Origin: Hymenoscyphus infarciens
Lineage: Eukaryota > Ascomycota > Leotiomycetes > Helotiales > Helotiaceae
DNA length: 64,000 bases
NCBI GenBank assembly: GCA_001414345.1
Contig: LLCB01000316.1
Location: forward strand, 1-64,000
Direction: 5' to 3'
The notes below the pieces were generated by a model that was given only the letters and a program-made list of their open reading frames with translations, made no database searches and was not told the origin of the DNA. Each line of letters starts with the position of its first letter. The first letter of the stretch is position 1. This document shows positions 37,559-49,466 of the stretch, in pieces. A program made the position numbers and the translations under genes.

Positions 37559-38279
37559 GAGTAGGTTAATTACGTTTTATAATCCTCTATTATAGATATA
37601 ATAATTAATATTACTTTACTCTATTAAAGCTTAATATATATATACGTCTAGACTTTTCTAGATTCTCTTAAACTATTATATTATCCTACTTTTAAAGTAT
37701 TATAATAGTTAATAAAGTTCTATTAAAGCTTAAGAGGTATAACTAGTCTAGATTATTTAGAAAGATCTAAATAAGAAAATTATTAGGACTAAGGCTAGAT
37801 AGGTATAAAAGACTAAGGAGAGCTTTATAATGCCTAGATACTACGAAGCTTATGAAAGGCTATGAATAGAGTAAAATATATATATAACGTTAGTAGAGTT
37901 GTTTAATACTAAGTATACTATTTTAATAAATTACGATATTATATAATATAATAAAGTACGAAATTTTTAAGACTAAAACAGTGTTATAGTATAGATTAGT
38001 TATAGTTATTATAGATAAGTGTTAATAGATAGTAGAAGGCTAAGACTGAGGCTAAAGAGTAAAGAGAAAGAGTAGTATTATCCCTCCTTCTAATTACCTT
38101 ATAATCCCTACTCTTTATAAATCTAGAGAAGGCTATATAAAGTCCTAGTAATATTAGAATATTTAGCTAATAAAAGATTCTTTTTTATTCTATCTTTTAA
38201 CTTTAACTCTTTCTATTAGCTTAGTACTTTAATACTATATAGAGTAGAGATTATAATATAATTAGAGAAAGAGAGAGAG
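37559..38279. other. RIP-degraded DNA, probable 5' side of the minus relic
   Basis: TA-rich sequence upstream, in the transcriptional sense, of the minus-strand relic. Coding beyond 37,558 becomes uncertain. No promoter motif can be trusted after RIP. Confidence 0.35.
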
Positions 38280-38335
38280 ATAGTAGTTAAACTATATAAA
38301 TATATACTCTTTAGTAGTTTAACTACTTAATTCCT
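38280..38335. repeat. Two short palindromes of opposite polarity
   Basis: AGTAGTTAAACTAT and TTAGTAGTTTAACTACTTAA lie about 40 bases apart, after a short GAGAGAGA tract at 38,268-38,280. Confidence 0.75.
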
Positions 38336-38635
38336 TCTTATTATAAGAACACGCTAATAACAGGAACTCTTAGCCTAAGGTTCTATTTTAAGTTACTGCT
38401 ACTCTTAACTTTAAACTAGTATATTAGAGTATAATATATATTATACTAGAGTATATATTTTCTATTTATTTCTTACCTTTTTTATCTTTTAAAATACTAA
38501 AAGCGCCTATATCTAGATAATATATCTACTAATTAAACACGTATAGTCTATTAGAAAACCCTCCCCCTCTATTATACGTTCTTATAATACTAACCTCTAA
38601 TAGATCTAGAATTACTTAATCTTAGGATTTATTAA
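38336..38635. other. RIP-degraded DNA, nothing assigned
   Basis: About 300 bases of TA-rich sequence before the second family X relic. It holds a C-rich patch near 38,560. Confidence 0.35.
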
Positions 38636-39660
38636 ATATCTATTACTTCTTTAAGCCCCTTTACCTTAGAGTCGCCTAATAATAAGTATCTTATTTTTAG
38701 TATATACTTCTAGCTTATAAAAGAGAATTATAATATTTAGTATTATATATATTATAAAGACGTTTTAGAAAAGAAGTTAGCTAATTTAATACCTTAGTAT
38801 TTTAGCTTCCTAGAAAACGAAAAACTATATATAATTAATAATATATCTCTTAAATAAATTATTAAGAAATAGTAGATAGATTTTTAAGCTATTTATTTTA
38901 TAAAGATTCTATAAGCTTAGATTATTACTAGTTATTTAATAACTATAAAGAAGGGAGATAAAACATAATTAGATTCTAATAGTACTAAGTAATTCTAGGA
39001 TCTTCTTTATAAGCTAAGGTTTATAAATCCTAATTATAATACTACTATTTATAAGGTTTTAGTAATAAAGGTTTATAATATAGTTAAGAACTAGAAGACC
39101 TGTCTTTAAAATAAGCTAATATATTATTACTAGCTAATCTCTATTTTAATAAATCTTTTAGACGCTGTTTTATAAGCTCTTTAAGTATTAAATAGGTTTA
39201 AAGAGTAAGGTATTAATAGTAAAGCCTTCTCTAAATTATACTTTAATACTAAAGTAATTCTTTGTTCTAATACTTATATTATATAACTAGAAGAACTTAA
39301 TAAACTTAAACTTTATATTCAACTTGCTTATAGTAGAGAAGATATATAGAAATAGTTAGATTAAAAAGCTATAGTATCTAAGGATTTTAAAAAGAATAGC
39401 TACTTTTTAAGTAAATTAATTTATTTTATTAAATCCTATTCTCTTTAATATTTACTAGAATTTTAAGGTAAGAAAATATACTACTATTCTAAATAGCTAT
39501 TCTAACTCTAGATAGGAGGTACTAAGTACTCTAGAGATATAGTAGCTAGTAATTAAGTTTCTAATAATACTTATAAGTTTTATTATTATTTAGTAAATAG
39601 ATAAACATCTATTTCTAACTATATAAACTAGTATTCTCTAAACTAGACTTAAGTAAGGTT
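38636..39660 (+). pseudogene. Family X gene relic, copy 2
   Basis: A plus frame of about 340 codons in constant phase. It reads ISITSLSPFTLE, SPNNKYLIFSIY, YYIYYKDVLEKKLANLIPQY, FSFLENEKLYIINNISLKQI, FQDLLYKLRFINPNYNTTIY and KNQKTCLQNKLIYYYQLI, collinear with copy 1 and copy 3. It continues further than copy 1 with SREDIQKQLDQKAIVSKDFK, NSYFLSKLIYFIKSYSLQYL and LQIGGTKYSRDIVASNQVSN. Interruptions are TAA/TAG. The copies are too diverged for very recent duplication, roughly 70% identical in the best nucleotide block. The function is unknown, and no zinc-binding or nuclease motif was found. Confidence 0.65.
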
Positions 39661-40701
39661 TCTAATAAGAACTAGGTTATTGAGGAAGGTGCTACTACTA
39701 TAGGAACGAAGAAACGTAAGTATAATACTTAAGTAGGCTATATTATAGATAGAGAGAAGCTTTAGGGTTTTTAGTATCTAGGAAGAAAAAGAGAGGTATA
39801 TTTAAGTTATTTAAAGTATAAGAGTTTAGGTATTTTATTTCTATATCTACTTTTATATACTTTAACCTATCTCTATCTAAATAATAAACACCTATTTAAT
39901 ATACCTTATTTTATATAAATAATCCTATTTAAAGAATAGTTTAAAATATATCTCTAACTATTTAAACTATTTATAAGAATAAAAATCCTTTATAATATAA
40001 CCTCTTTTAGAGTACGTTCTTAGTAAATTAGTTTCTATAAAAAGAATTAGTAGTTATTAAGTTCTTAGATTCTTAAATTACTTAGAATAAAATAATTAAA
40101 ATTTAAAAGAGTTTTATAAGATAATTTATAAGATAATTATATTATATATAAGTCTTATAAATTTAAGAAAATTTCTTAGATATAATTATTCTCTTAAGTA
40201 AGTATTTATCTTTCTTTATCTAAGTATATTTTACTTAATTATAAGATTAGAATAAAAAAAACTAAATTTAGTCTAACTTTATAAAATAATCTTATTCTAC
40301 TCTACTACTTAATATAACCTACTATTTAAGTACTCTTCCTCTAAAAATATATTATTAGTAGCTTCTAAAAAAGCCTCTTATATATTTACTTTCGAATTTC
40401 TTTATTATTCTAAGTTTAAGTATTATAATAATCTCTCTATTCTAACTCTCTACTAATAAGCTTAATATTCTCCTTTTAAAATTCTCTCTCTTAATCTCTT
40501 CTATTTAATAGTTTTTTCTTTTAATACTTCCCTTTTTTACTAAATCTAACCTAGTAACTAGCTAAAAGCTTTACTATTACCTAGTAACGCCTATAAAGTA
40601 TACTATTCGATTAAGATTCTTGTTTCTCTCTTATAAAAGAGGATAGTGTTTTATCTCTTTAAATATATTATATACTATATTAGTATAATTAGTAAAAGTA
40701 A
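39661..40701. other. RIP-degraded DNA, nothing assigned
   Basis: TA-rich sequence, with no supported frame past the family X relic. Confidence 0.35.
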
Positions 40702-41464
40702 TAATTAGATTAGATTAGATTAAAAACCTATAATTAATTAATTAATAAGATATTAATTAAAATCTAATCTAATCTAATTATTATTAATTAATTAATATAG
40801 TACGTGAACAGCTTAGAGGCCTCGGAGCATAGTCTAAGTGATTAGTGTGGTATCGGAGTAGCGTTCTGGCTACTAAGAGCTTAAGCGAGACTTTCTAAGC
40901 AGCCTCCTTACTATATAACTTCCTTATTTTAAGTCTTAATAAATTAGCTATTAATTATTTACTAAGAAATATATACTATTAATATATATAATTACTAATA
41001 TTAAACCTTATAAGCTTTATAAGCCTTATAAATAAAACTACTTAATTTCTAATTAAATTCTAGAATATTCTTATTAATAATTTAACTTATAAATTAGATT
41101 AGAAATATATTAGAAATAAAGATTCTAATTTTTAATTCTCTCTTTACTTAATAATCTATAGAATCTAATATAATAGACTCTCTTAAGAGACCTTTAAGAC
41201 TAGTACTAGCTTAAAGAGCTAGAGCTTTTATATAGAGAAAGAGATAGAGGAAGAGAAGAAGGAAAGCTTAAAGAAGAAGAAAGAGAAGAAGAAGAACAGA
41301 AAGAAAGTACCTAAGTTTAAGAATAACTACTTTATTCTTAATTAGTATATATATATAATTATTATATAATTAATTATATTAATCTAATTAATTATAATTA
41401 ATTAATTAGATTAATCTAATCTAATTAAGGAACCTATTAATTATAATCTAATCTAATCTAATTA
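40702..41464. mobile_element. Foldback or MITE-like element with 21-bp perfect TIRs
   Basis: The left end (40,702-40,722) is TAATTA followed by three GATTA units, and the right end (41,444-41,464) is its exact reverse complement, giving perfect 21-bp terminal inverted repeats on a 763-bp element. A second inverted copy of the GATTA block lies inside the left end (40,762-40,781), so the left arm can fold on itself. The right arm has a similar internal copy near 41,410-41,430. No transposase frame fits inside, so it would be non-autonomous. A target-site duplication is not clear. The interior holds the GC island (40,801-40,915) and a GA-rich purine tract (about 41,225-41,310). Confidence 0.65.
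40801..40915. other. RIP-spared GC island inside the foldback element
   Basis: About 110 bases at roughly 47% GC, rich in TG and CA steps, in flanks of about 25% GC or less. It contains a 6-bp stem, AGTAGC and GCTACT, around a GTTCTG loop (40,857-40,874). I tried it as tRNA on both strands: a D-arm-like stretch near 40,830 and the stem are present, but no T-arm or B box fits. It could be a small Pol III or other structured RNA core, a tRNA-derived fragment, or a recent insertion. The identity is unknown. Confidence 0.6.
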
Positions 41465-42479
41465 CTATTAATTAATGAATAATTAATTAATTAATTAATT
41501 TATTCTTATGCTAGGTGTAATATTAGGTTTAGAATTCTACTTTTAAAGAGTAAGAAGAGTAAATTTATTATCTTTACCTAAAAATAAAAACCTATTTTCT
41601 TCTAGTTAAGATATAAAAGGTACTAATATTAAAAGTAGCTATAATAAGCTATAGATTAGACGTTTAATACTACTAGAATACTTCCTAGAAGTGTATCTTC
41701 TTTTAATTAAAATAAGTAGATTACTTTAACTTAAATAAAAAAGTAGATAAAGATATCTTTTATATATTTTAGTCTTATACTAGAAGGTAGAGGTAGGAGC
41801 TATTAAAGAACTAGTATATATATTTAACTAAGGTAATAAGTTAATAAATCTAAAATTCTAAAGTAATTATAAACTAATAGAAATAGAAACGAATTTTCTA
41901 TGTAATTAAAACATAAAGCTCTTTAAGTAGTCCTCTTATATAATCTTTATTTTCCTATATTTAATTTCTAATATCTTAAAAGGTTGTTTTAAACTTAACT
42001 AGAAAATAATAGACTATAAAGAATTAGACGTGTTTTATTTATTTTATTCTAGTAGAAGAGTAGAGATAGATATTCTTCTTATTCTTTAAGTAAGTTATCT
42101 ATAGCTATTAAAGCTTAGTAGTTAAGTCTATCTAAGAGTTGAGAATCTCTAGTATAGTAGGTAAACACTTATCTAAGAAACTAGCGGTTTCTTATAAGTT
42201 AACTTCTAAGTTAATTAAAAACGTTATTTACTAAAAGATTTAAAGTTAGTTTTATAATATTAAGAAAATATAAAATACCTAGATATATTATATAGCTATT
42301 ATCTATCTAGCTTTTAAAAGCTAGATTTACTTAAGTTAGATTTACTTTATATTAATTCGTAGCCTTATAAGTAGAGTGCTTAACACTTATATATTATCTT
42401 TAGCTATCTCTACCTTCTATAGTAATTAATAACTTATAATTATCTTATAACTTAATATATCTACTAATTTAAGATATAT
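41465..42479. other. RIP-degraded DNA, nothing assigned
   Basis: Begins with ATTAATTA runs abutting the foldback element, then TA-rich sequence with no supported frame. Confidence 0.35.
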
Positions 42480-43092
42480 AATATATTAGTTATTATTATC
42501 TATCTTTTAAGATCTAGGCTCTTAAGTATTCCTTCTAACCTTATATTACGTAGGTCTCGACTATAATAAATTGGCCTAAAGCTATGCTCTAAAAGCTTTA
42601 AATACCTACTATTTATAAGTTAATTAGCTAAAAATAACTTCTTACTAAGCTTAATATTAATTCTATTAGAAGGTTCTTTATATAAGATAATAGACGACAT
42701 ACCTAGAAAGCTTAGCTATACTAAGAACGAAGAGAGTAGCTTTAATAGCGATACTGAGCTCTAGCGTATCTTTAGTCTTATAGATAGCTTAATATATAAC
42801 TTTATAAGTTGATTTAAAAGTTTCTTTATTCTAATAAGGTACTTTTTAAGCTATATAACTACTGCTACCTCGGAGGACGAAGCTAAACGTAACGCTTTTA
42901 TTAGAATTAATACTACTATTAAATTACTAATCTAAATATATAAGGAGTTATATAAGAAACTTATTAAAAAGAAAGAGGACTTTATAGATTTAGAATATAT
43001 AATAGCTTAATAGAAAGAGAATAAAAAAATTAAGAAGAATAAGAAGGCTAGAAAGAATATAAGTAATTACTTATATATATTAATATTACCTC
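42480..43092 (+). pseudogene. RIP-inactivated gene relic, unknown family
   Basis: A plus frame of about 204 codons. The last 135 codons have only five stops. It reads PSNLILRRSRL, LILLEGSLYKIIDDIPRKLS, YTKNEESSFNSDTEL, SYITTATSEDEAKRNAFIRI, NTTIKLLI and IYKELYKKLIKKKEDFIDLE, ending in a Lys-rich run (KENKKIKKNKKARKN). The segment TSEDEAKRNAF keeps unmutated GAG and GAC codons. A different frame from about 43,110 to 43,490 reads plausibly (RREL and KGLF-like pieces, KYFLVLRNVKGRY) and may be the next exon. The protein is not recognised. It looks soluble and helical with a basic carboxyl end. Confidence 0.6.
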
Positions 43093-44089
43093 TACTAATA
43101 ATAAAACATAGCTAAAGGCTTATTTTAAAATAGTGTAAGCTAAGGTAAAACAAGAGGTTATAATTATAATAGTAAGTATTTCTTAGTTCTTAGGAACGTG
43201 AAAGGTAGGTACTAGTATTATTAATATAGTACTTAGGAAAGAGAGAATAAGTTAAAGTATGAATACTAATTTATTAACTTAACTAATATTTGTACTATTA
43301 TTAATACTATAAGTAAAGATCTCTTATATTAAGCGAAGTAGATCTGTTCTACTAAAAAGGGCTAAACTATTATTATAAAAATTAAACTAGAGGAGTAAAT
43401 TACTATACGAATTACTCTACTAATCTATACTTAAGATACCTTTTTATATTATAGAAGAGGGTATATATATAGAGAGTTAAAGATATAAAGTAGGAATTTA
43501 ATATAGAGGATTTATAGAGTTTATAATATAGTATTTTCGTAGTATAGGAACATAGTATTTATATAGTATAGCATTTTAGGCGTGGGGAGAAGAGTTTATA
43601 ATTCTTTTTTAGGTCTTATATTACTTCTATATATATAGTAATTAAATTTTACCTATCTACTTAATATAACTTTTTACTTTTAAGGTGTTAATTATTTAAA
43701 AAGTATATATATAGTTGTATTAGAACTGTTTTACTTAGACTAGTAGAGAAGGATTCTTAAAAAGCTATTTTAAAGCTATATTATACTCTTTATATCTACT
43801 AGCGTATTCGACTTTTTAATAGCCTTTATAGCTTTAGCTAGCTTTTTAGCTAACTTTAAGATAAATACTTTTATTAAGTCTTTAAATAGAAATAGAGCTC
43901 TATTAAGGTATTTAAGTTAATTACGCTCTTAAATATCTACTATAGTACTAGAATATATATTAGTAGAGAAGTTAATAATTAAAGCGAAGTATATAGTAAA
44001 ATAAAGACCGGATTTCGCTACTACTTAGAAGCGCGGTTTATATTTTACGTTAGTGAATTAATTACTTACTTAATTAAGAGACCTCCTTT
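43093..44089. other. RIP-degraded DNA, possible continuation of the previous relic
   Basis: To about 43,490 a shifted plus frame is moderately open. After that the sequence is TA-rich with a small GC-rich spot near 43,580 (GGCGTGGGGAG). Confidence 0.35.
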
Positions 44090-44815
44090 TAAGTAGTTAA
44101 ACTACTTAAAAAGAAGCTTATAAATAGACTTATAAGTAGTTAAACTACTTTCTTTAATTAAGAATAGATTTAAGTGTTTTAAGACTTATAAGTAGTTAAA
44201 CTACTTCTTTTAATTAAGAATAGATTTAAGTACTTTAAGACTTATAAGTAGTTAAACTACTTAAAAGAAGCTAATAAATAAACTTATAAGTAGTTAAAAT
44301 AGATTTTAGTATTTTAAATACTTTAGAATTTATAAGTAAATAAAATACTTAAAAGAAAGTATATAATAATATTTATAAATAGTTTAACTATTTAAAGATA
44401 AACTTAAATACTTTAAAAAAGAAGTATATAAGTAGTTTAACTATTTATAAGTCTATTTATAAGCTTTTTTTTTAATAGTTTAACTATTTATAAATCTCTT
44501 ATTAAAGTATTTAAAGTATTTAAAGCTCTTCTTTAGTAGTTAAACTATTTATAACTCTTTTATAGACTTTTATATATCTTTTAAATACTTAATTAAATTA
44601 TTAATATATGTCTTTTTAAGTAGTTTAGCTATACTTTTCGTCTTCTTTATAACTATCTTAGTAGCCTTTTTAGTAGTTTAACTACTAAAACGCTTTACTA
44701 TTCTTATAAATGTCTTAGTAGCCTTTTAAGTAGTTTAACTATTAAGATTTAACTTTAACGTAGTTTAACTACTAAAATGCTTTAGTAGCCTATTATGTAG
44801 TTTAACTATTATAAG
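44090..44815. repeat. Palindrome array, left arm of inner element
   Basis: About twelve copies of the GTAGTTAAACTAC/GTAGTTTAACTAC palindrome. The first six or so (44,090-44,340) show GTTAAAC and share the spacer AAGAATAGATTTAAGT. Later copies mostly show GTTTAAC. The end of this array (44,757-44,791) is a 35-base inverted repeat of 49,268-49,302 with one mismatch, a G/A difference. Confidence 0.85.
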
Positions 44816-47800
44816 AAGCACCTAAACTAGGTATCTTTACTATTATATTAGTTTCCTCCTTTTTATATCCTTACTACTCTTATACTTACTTTTACTCTTA
44901 TTTTCTAACTATAAATCCCTCTATCTCTCTATCTCTCTAAAATCCTACTTTATATTATCTCTATTAGTATTAGTATTATTATTACTATCTCTATTATTAT
45001 TATTCTCTTTTCTAGAAAACCTATTCTTACTTTCCTTTAATAATAATATAGTCTATTTTATAATATTATATCTTCTAGTATATTCTTTAATATTATAGTA
45101 TTTTAAATAATAAACTGTTAGTATCTTAATATCCTCTTAATTGTACTTACTAATTTATTCTACTATACTTACTAAATATTTATAATATCTCTTATTAACT
45201 TTTATATATAAAAATATTATATTCTTATTTAAACTTAAGATTTTAAATTACTTAGAAAGTTAGAAATAATTTTTATCTTAGAGAAGAATATACTTACTAG
45301 TTATATTTATTATTTACTAAAGCTACTAATATATAATAAATAACTTATATAATGTTTTCTATAGTAAGAGAACCTATTTTAATTTCTATAGGTTCTCTAT
45401 AGCTACCTAGAAGTAAAAAAGGGCCTAATAAACTGTTAAGTATATACCTTCTTATAGAACTATTATCTATTATACTATAGTTAAAGATAGAGAAACAAAG
45501 ATTTATTCTTTTCCTACTTTAATTAAAATATACCTCTATATCTTTATTACCTCTACTACTTAATCTTTTATTAATAATATAAGTAAGTAAATTATAATAT
45601 ACCTTCTTATATATATCTTTAAGGTTCTTATACTTATCTTTAAATATAAACTCCTCTAAGTATACGCTTTCTATCTATTCTCTAGGCTTAGGCTTAGACA
45701 TAGATATAGTTACTATTATTATTACTATTCTATTAGCTAGTAAATTAGCGTTTAATAAGTAATTACTCTATAATATATACTAATTACTTAGTATATTTAT
45801 ATTAGGAGGTATATATAAAGTAGCTAGTATATCTCTTATTATTTTTAGGTTATTAATAGCAAGTCTTAGAAGGCTCTTATATATCTACTTTATAGATATA
45901 AAGAATCTACTTAAATCCTTATACTAGTCTCTAATCTTATTATTCTTTAAAGACTTAAACTTTTTAGGTTAAGTATCTTTATACTAAAGTTTTTCTAAAA
46001 CTTTTAAATCCTCTTTCTTATAAATAGGAATATTTAATATATTAAAAAACTTATTATAATCTTCTTCTACTTATAATAAATATAGAGCTTAGAAATGTTA
46101 TCTATCTTACTAACTTCTAGATATACGACTTAGACTCTTAAAAGAGTTCTTTTTATTTAGTAGGTTAGAAAGATTATAGATTATAATTTATTCTATCTTA
46201 AACTCTTACTTAAACGTTGTTTTATCTTTTAGAATTAATAATATAGTAGAAGTACTTATAGTATTTAAATATAAGATAAAGTATTATTATCTTAAAAATT
46301 AATTAGTTTATTTATCTTTAGAAATAAGAGATAATAGATTTATTTACTAGATTTTAAGAGAGTATAGTATAGTTTAAGTAATGTTTATAAAATTTACTAT
46401 GTTAGAATAATAATTTTATACTTATAAATTATAATCGAGAGTAAATAAGGTAGGCTTAGAGTATTATTAAAAATAGTAATATTATTAAAAACAGTAATAC
46501 TTAAGAATCTGCTTATCTTTTAAAGTCTATTAAATAGTAGAATATTATAGGAATTTAGGAAAGAGATAGAGCTATTATTTTTATATAACTTATATAAGGT
46601 TATTAATAAGCTAGAGATAATAATCTAAAATAACAAGATATAAATACTAGAAGTATTAACTAAAGATAAGAGTATTAGATATTTTAAAGGTATTAAAAGA
46701 AGATTCTTCTTATAATATTAAAATACTTAATATTATAATATCTATGATTTAAAAAGAAAATAGAGTATAGATAAAAGCTATAGGCTTCTATTAAACCTAT
46801 AACCTTATAATAGATTATTATAATATCTCTTAGTTATTAGTACTCTTATAGAAACTATAATATCTCTTTATTACTAAGACCTTACTCTAGTATTATAAAT
46901 ACTAATATATATCTAGAAATAATAAAGTAGTATTAAATATATAGCTTAGAGTTATATAAAGCAAAAGTCGAACTTATCTAGAAGAAACTATAAGTATAAA
47001 AAAGAAATATTTTATTTAATTAAAATAAAGTAGAGAATAATATATATAGTAGAAATTACTTATAGAATAACTTAAAGTTTTAAAATACTAGATAAATACT
47101 TCTTAGATTAAGGAAATAAGAGATATAAAAATAATAATATAACTTTATATTATTATTTAAGTCTTTAAACTTAATAGTATAAGATAGTTAAGTTATATTT
47201 AATAACTAAATTAATTTATACTAGTACTTCTTAACTCTTTACCTATATATATTTATACTCTTATCTTATAATCTAAACTATAGTAATCCTTTTATAAGTC
47301 TTTACCTAGAGAAATATAAATATTAAGTATAAATATAGATAGCTAAGACTCTTGAGGCTTTAAGACATATTTCTTCTAAAATACTATTATATAATAAATC
47401 CTTTAAAGAGGACTCTATATAAAACTTTAATATAAGAATTTCATAGTATAAGCTCTTTATAAAAGTACTATATAGATAATGTCCCGGTTTTTCTAGCTCT
47501 AAGTTTTATATAGAATACGCCTAAGCCTCTATAGCTGTTCTAGCTACGTTTAGTAGACTAAAACCTATAATATCTTAGTCTATAGCCTAAGAGAGATATT
47601 ATTCTATACTATAGTTCTTAGGCCTAGTAAGATTATAGTAACTTAGCGCTTTCTTAGAGAGAACCTATATCTTTAAGAATGATTTATAAGTAAAAAGTAT
47701 TTATTAAAAAAGAGCTTTATATTCTAAATCTTATATTTTAACTATTTTATTAGATAACTGTTTATTATTAAATAGTAGCGCGCTCTTAAAACTTAGGCTA

Positions 47801-49195
47801 CTACTAGAATAGAGAAGCACTTCTAAAGCTAGTTCATACTACTATATTAAATAGTCTTTATATTAAATCTTATAATAAAGTAGCTAAAGTAGCTAAGAAG
47901 TATATATATATATTTATAAGAGATACTTAATAGTAGTAAGAGTTATAGTACTATAGTACTACTATAGTAGTTATATCTAGTTATATTACTAGTAAAGTCA
48001 TAAGTTAGTTAAGGCTAGCACGTTTTTATTATAGACCCCGCTCTTAAGGTCTAGCGAACTAATAATAATAAATACTATGAATTATAACTATAAACGTTAA
48101 GTAGACCTAGGGTTAATTTATAGTATATTATTCTTAAAAGGTAATAAACATCTCTATCTTTATCCTCTTAAGTAGATAGCCGACTATTTATACTATATAG
48201 CTTATAAACTAGGCTCTTTATCCTATCTAGAATTTAATATTATAAGAGATCCTATTATAAGAGAGATAGCTCTTTCTTATAGAGTTAGATAGAACCTAGT
48301 CTAGGAAACCTCGAGATATATCTCTATATATAAGAAGGAAGCGAAAGACTTAATAATATAATAACTCTTTATTCTACTATTAATAATAGTAATAGGTATA
48401 AAAGCCTCTAGGTATACTATCTTTCTTTCTAAAAATATAAATTTAAGCTAATTCCTTATAGTAAATCCTTTCCATTTTGATATAATTACTATTAAGTTAC
48501 TAATATTATAATACCTTTAGTATTTTATAATAAGAGTTTACTATATATCTAAGCATATATTAATAATAGTTAGATTTTATAGAAGCGTAATAAGTTATAT
48601 AAGAGAAAGAGAAGAACTTGTAAAAGCACTATTTAGTTATTAAGAAAGTTTATTTTCGACCTATTTTATATAGGTATCCTTATTAGTCTTAGGCAAATAG
48701 TAAAGAAATATATAACTAATTTTATAGAATACTATATAAGTTAAAAGCTATATTCTAAACTTTATAAATAATAATACAGATTTAGGTATATCTCTTTATA
48801 GCTAAGTATAATACTAGAGTTACTTATCTTTAAGTAAATAAATTATCTTTAGAAATTTTATATAAATATCTAGAGAAGTTTAATAATCTATATTATATTT
48901 ATCCTAGGGATTTATAGGTTAATTATAGATTACTACCTATTAGAACACTATTAGTTCTATTTTAAGCTCTTTAAAAGGCCTTATTTAAAGATTATATACC
49001 TAGTAATAAAGAGATAAAAAGAAAGAGAGGTTATAAGAATAAAGAGTAAATTATAAAGAAAATTAAACTATATATATAGCTAAGAAAATAGAATATTTAT
49101 ATCTAATAATTAGTTAAAAGTATACTATATTAGAAATAGTTAAACAACCTATAGTTTTATTATAAATTATAACTCTCTTTACTTTAAACATAAGT
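44816..49195. other. Interior of the palindrome-flanked 5-kb segment
   Basis: About 4.4 kb of RIP-degraded DNA between the two inverted arms. At 44,950-45,010 a TATTAG/TATTAT microsatellite reads on the minus strand as an Asn/Thr-rich run. Weak plus-strand coding appears around 47,480-47,920, where NREALLKLVHTTILNSLYIK is stop-free, but it shares the region with another half-open frame. No transposase motif was found, so the segment cannot be classified. Confidence 0.45.
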
Positions 49196-49405
49196 TATTA
49201 AACGTAGTTAAACTACTTATAGAACATTTAAGTAGTTAAACTACTTATAATATTTATATTTATATAAAGGCTACTAAAGTATTTTAGTAGTTAAACTACG
49301 TTTAAGGTAAGTTCTTAGTAGTTAAACTACGTAAAAACCTACTAAGACTTTCAAAGGAGTAGTTAAACTACTTATAATATATAGTATAGATAGTTAAACT
49401 ACCTA
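49196..49405. repeat. Palindrome array, right arm of inner element
   Basis: Six copies of the GTTAAACTAC palindrome lie near 49,204, 49,231, 49,288, 49,319, 49,360 and 49,390. 49,268-49,302 is the inverted 35-base match to 44,757-44,791. Confidence 0.85.
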
Positions 49406-49466
49406 AAAAGTAAATTTTAGTCTAATTAATATCCTTAATCTAATTCTTAATACTTTCCTTATATAT

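Noticed and set aside
40801..40915. tRNA gene or 5S rRNA
   Set aside because: One stem and a D-arm-like stretch are present, but no T arm, B box or 5S core fits on either strand.
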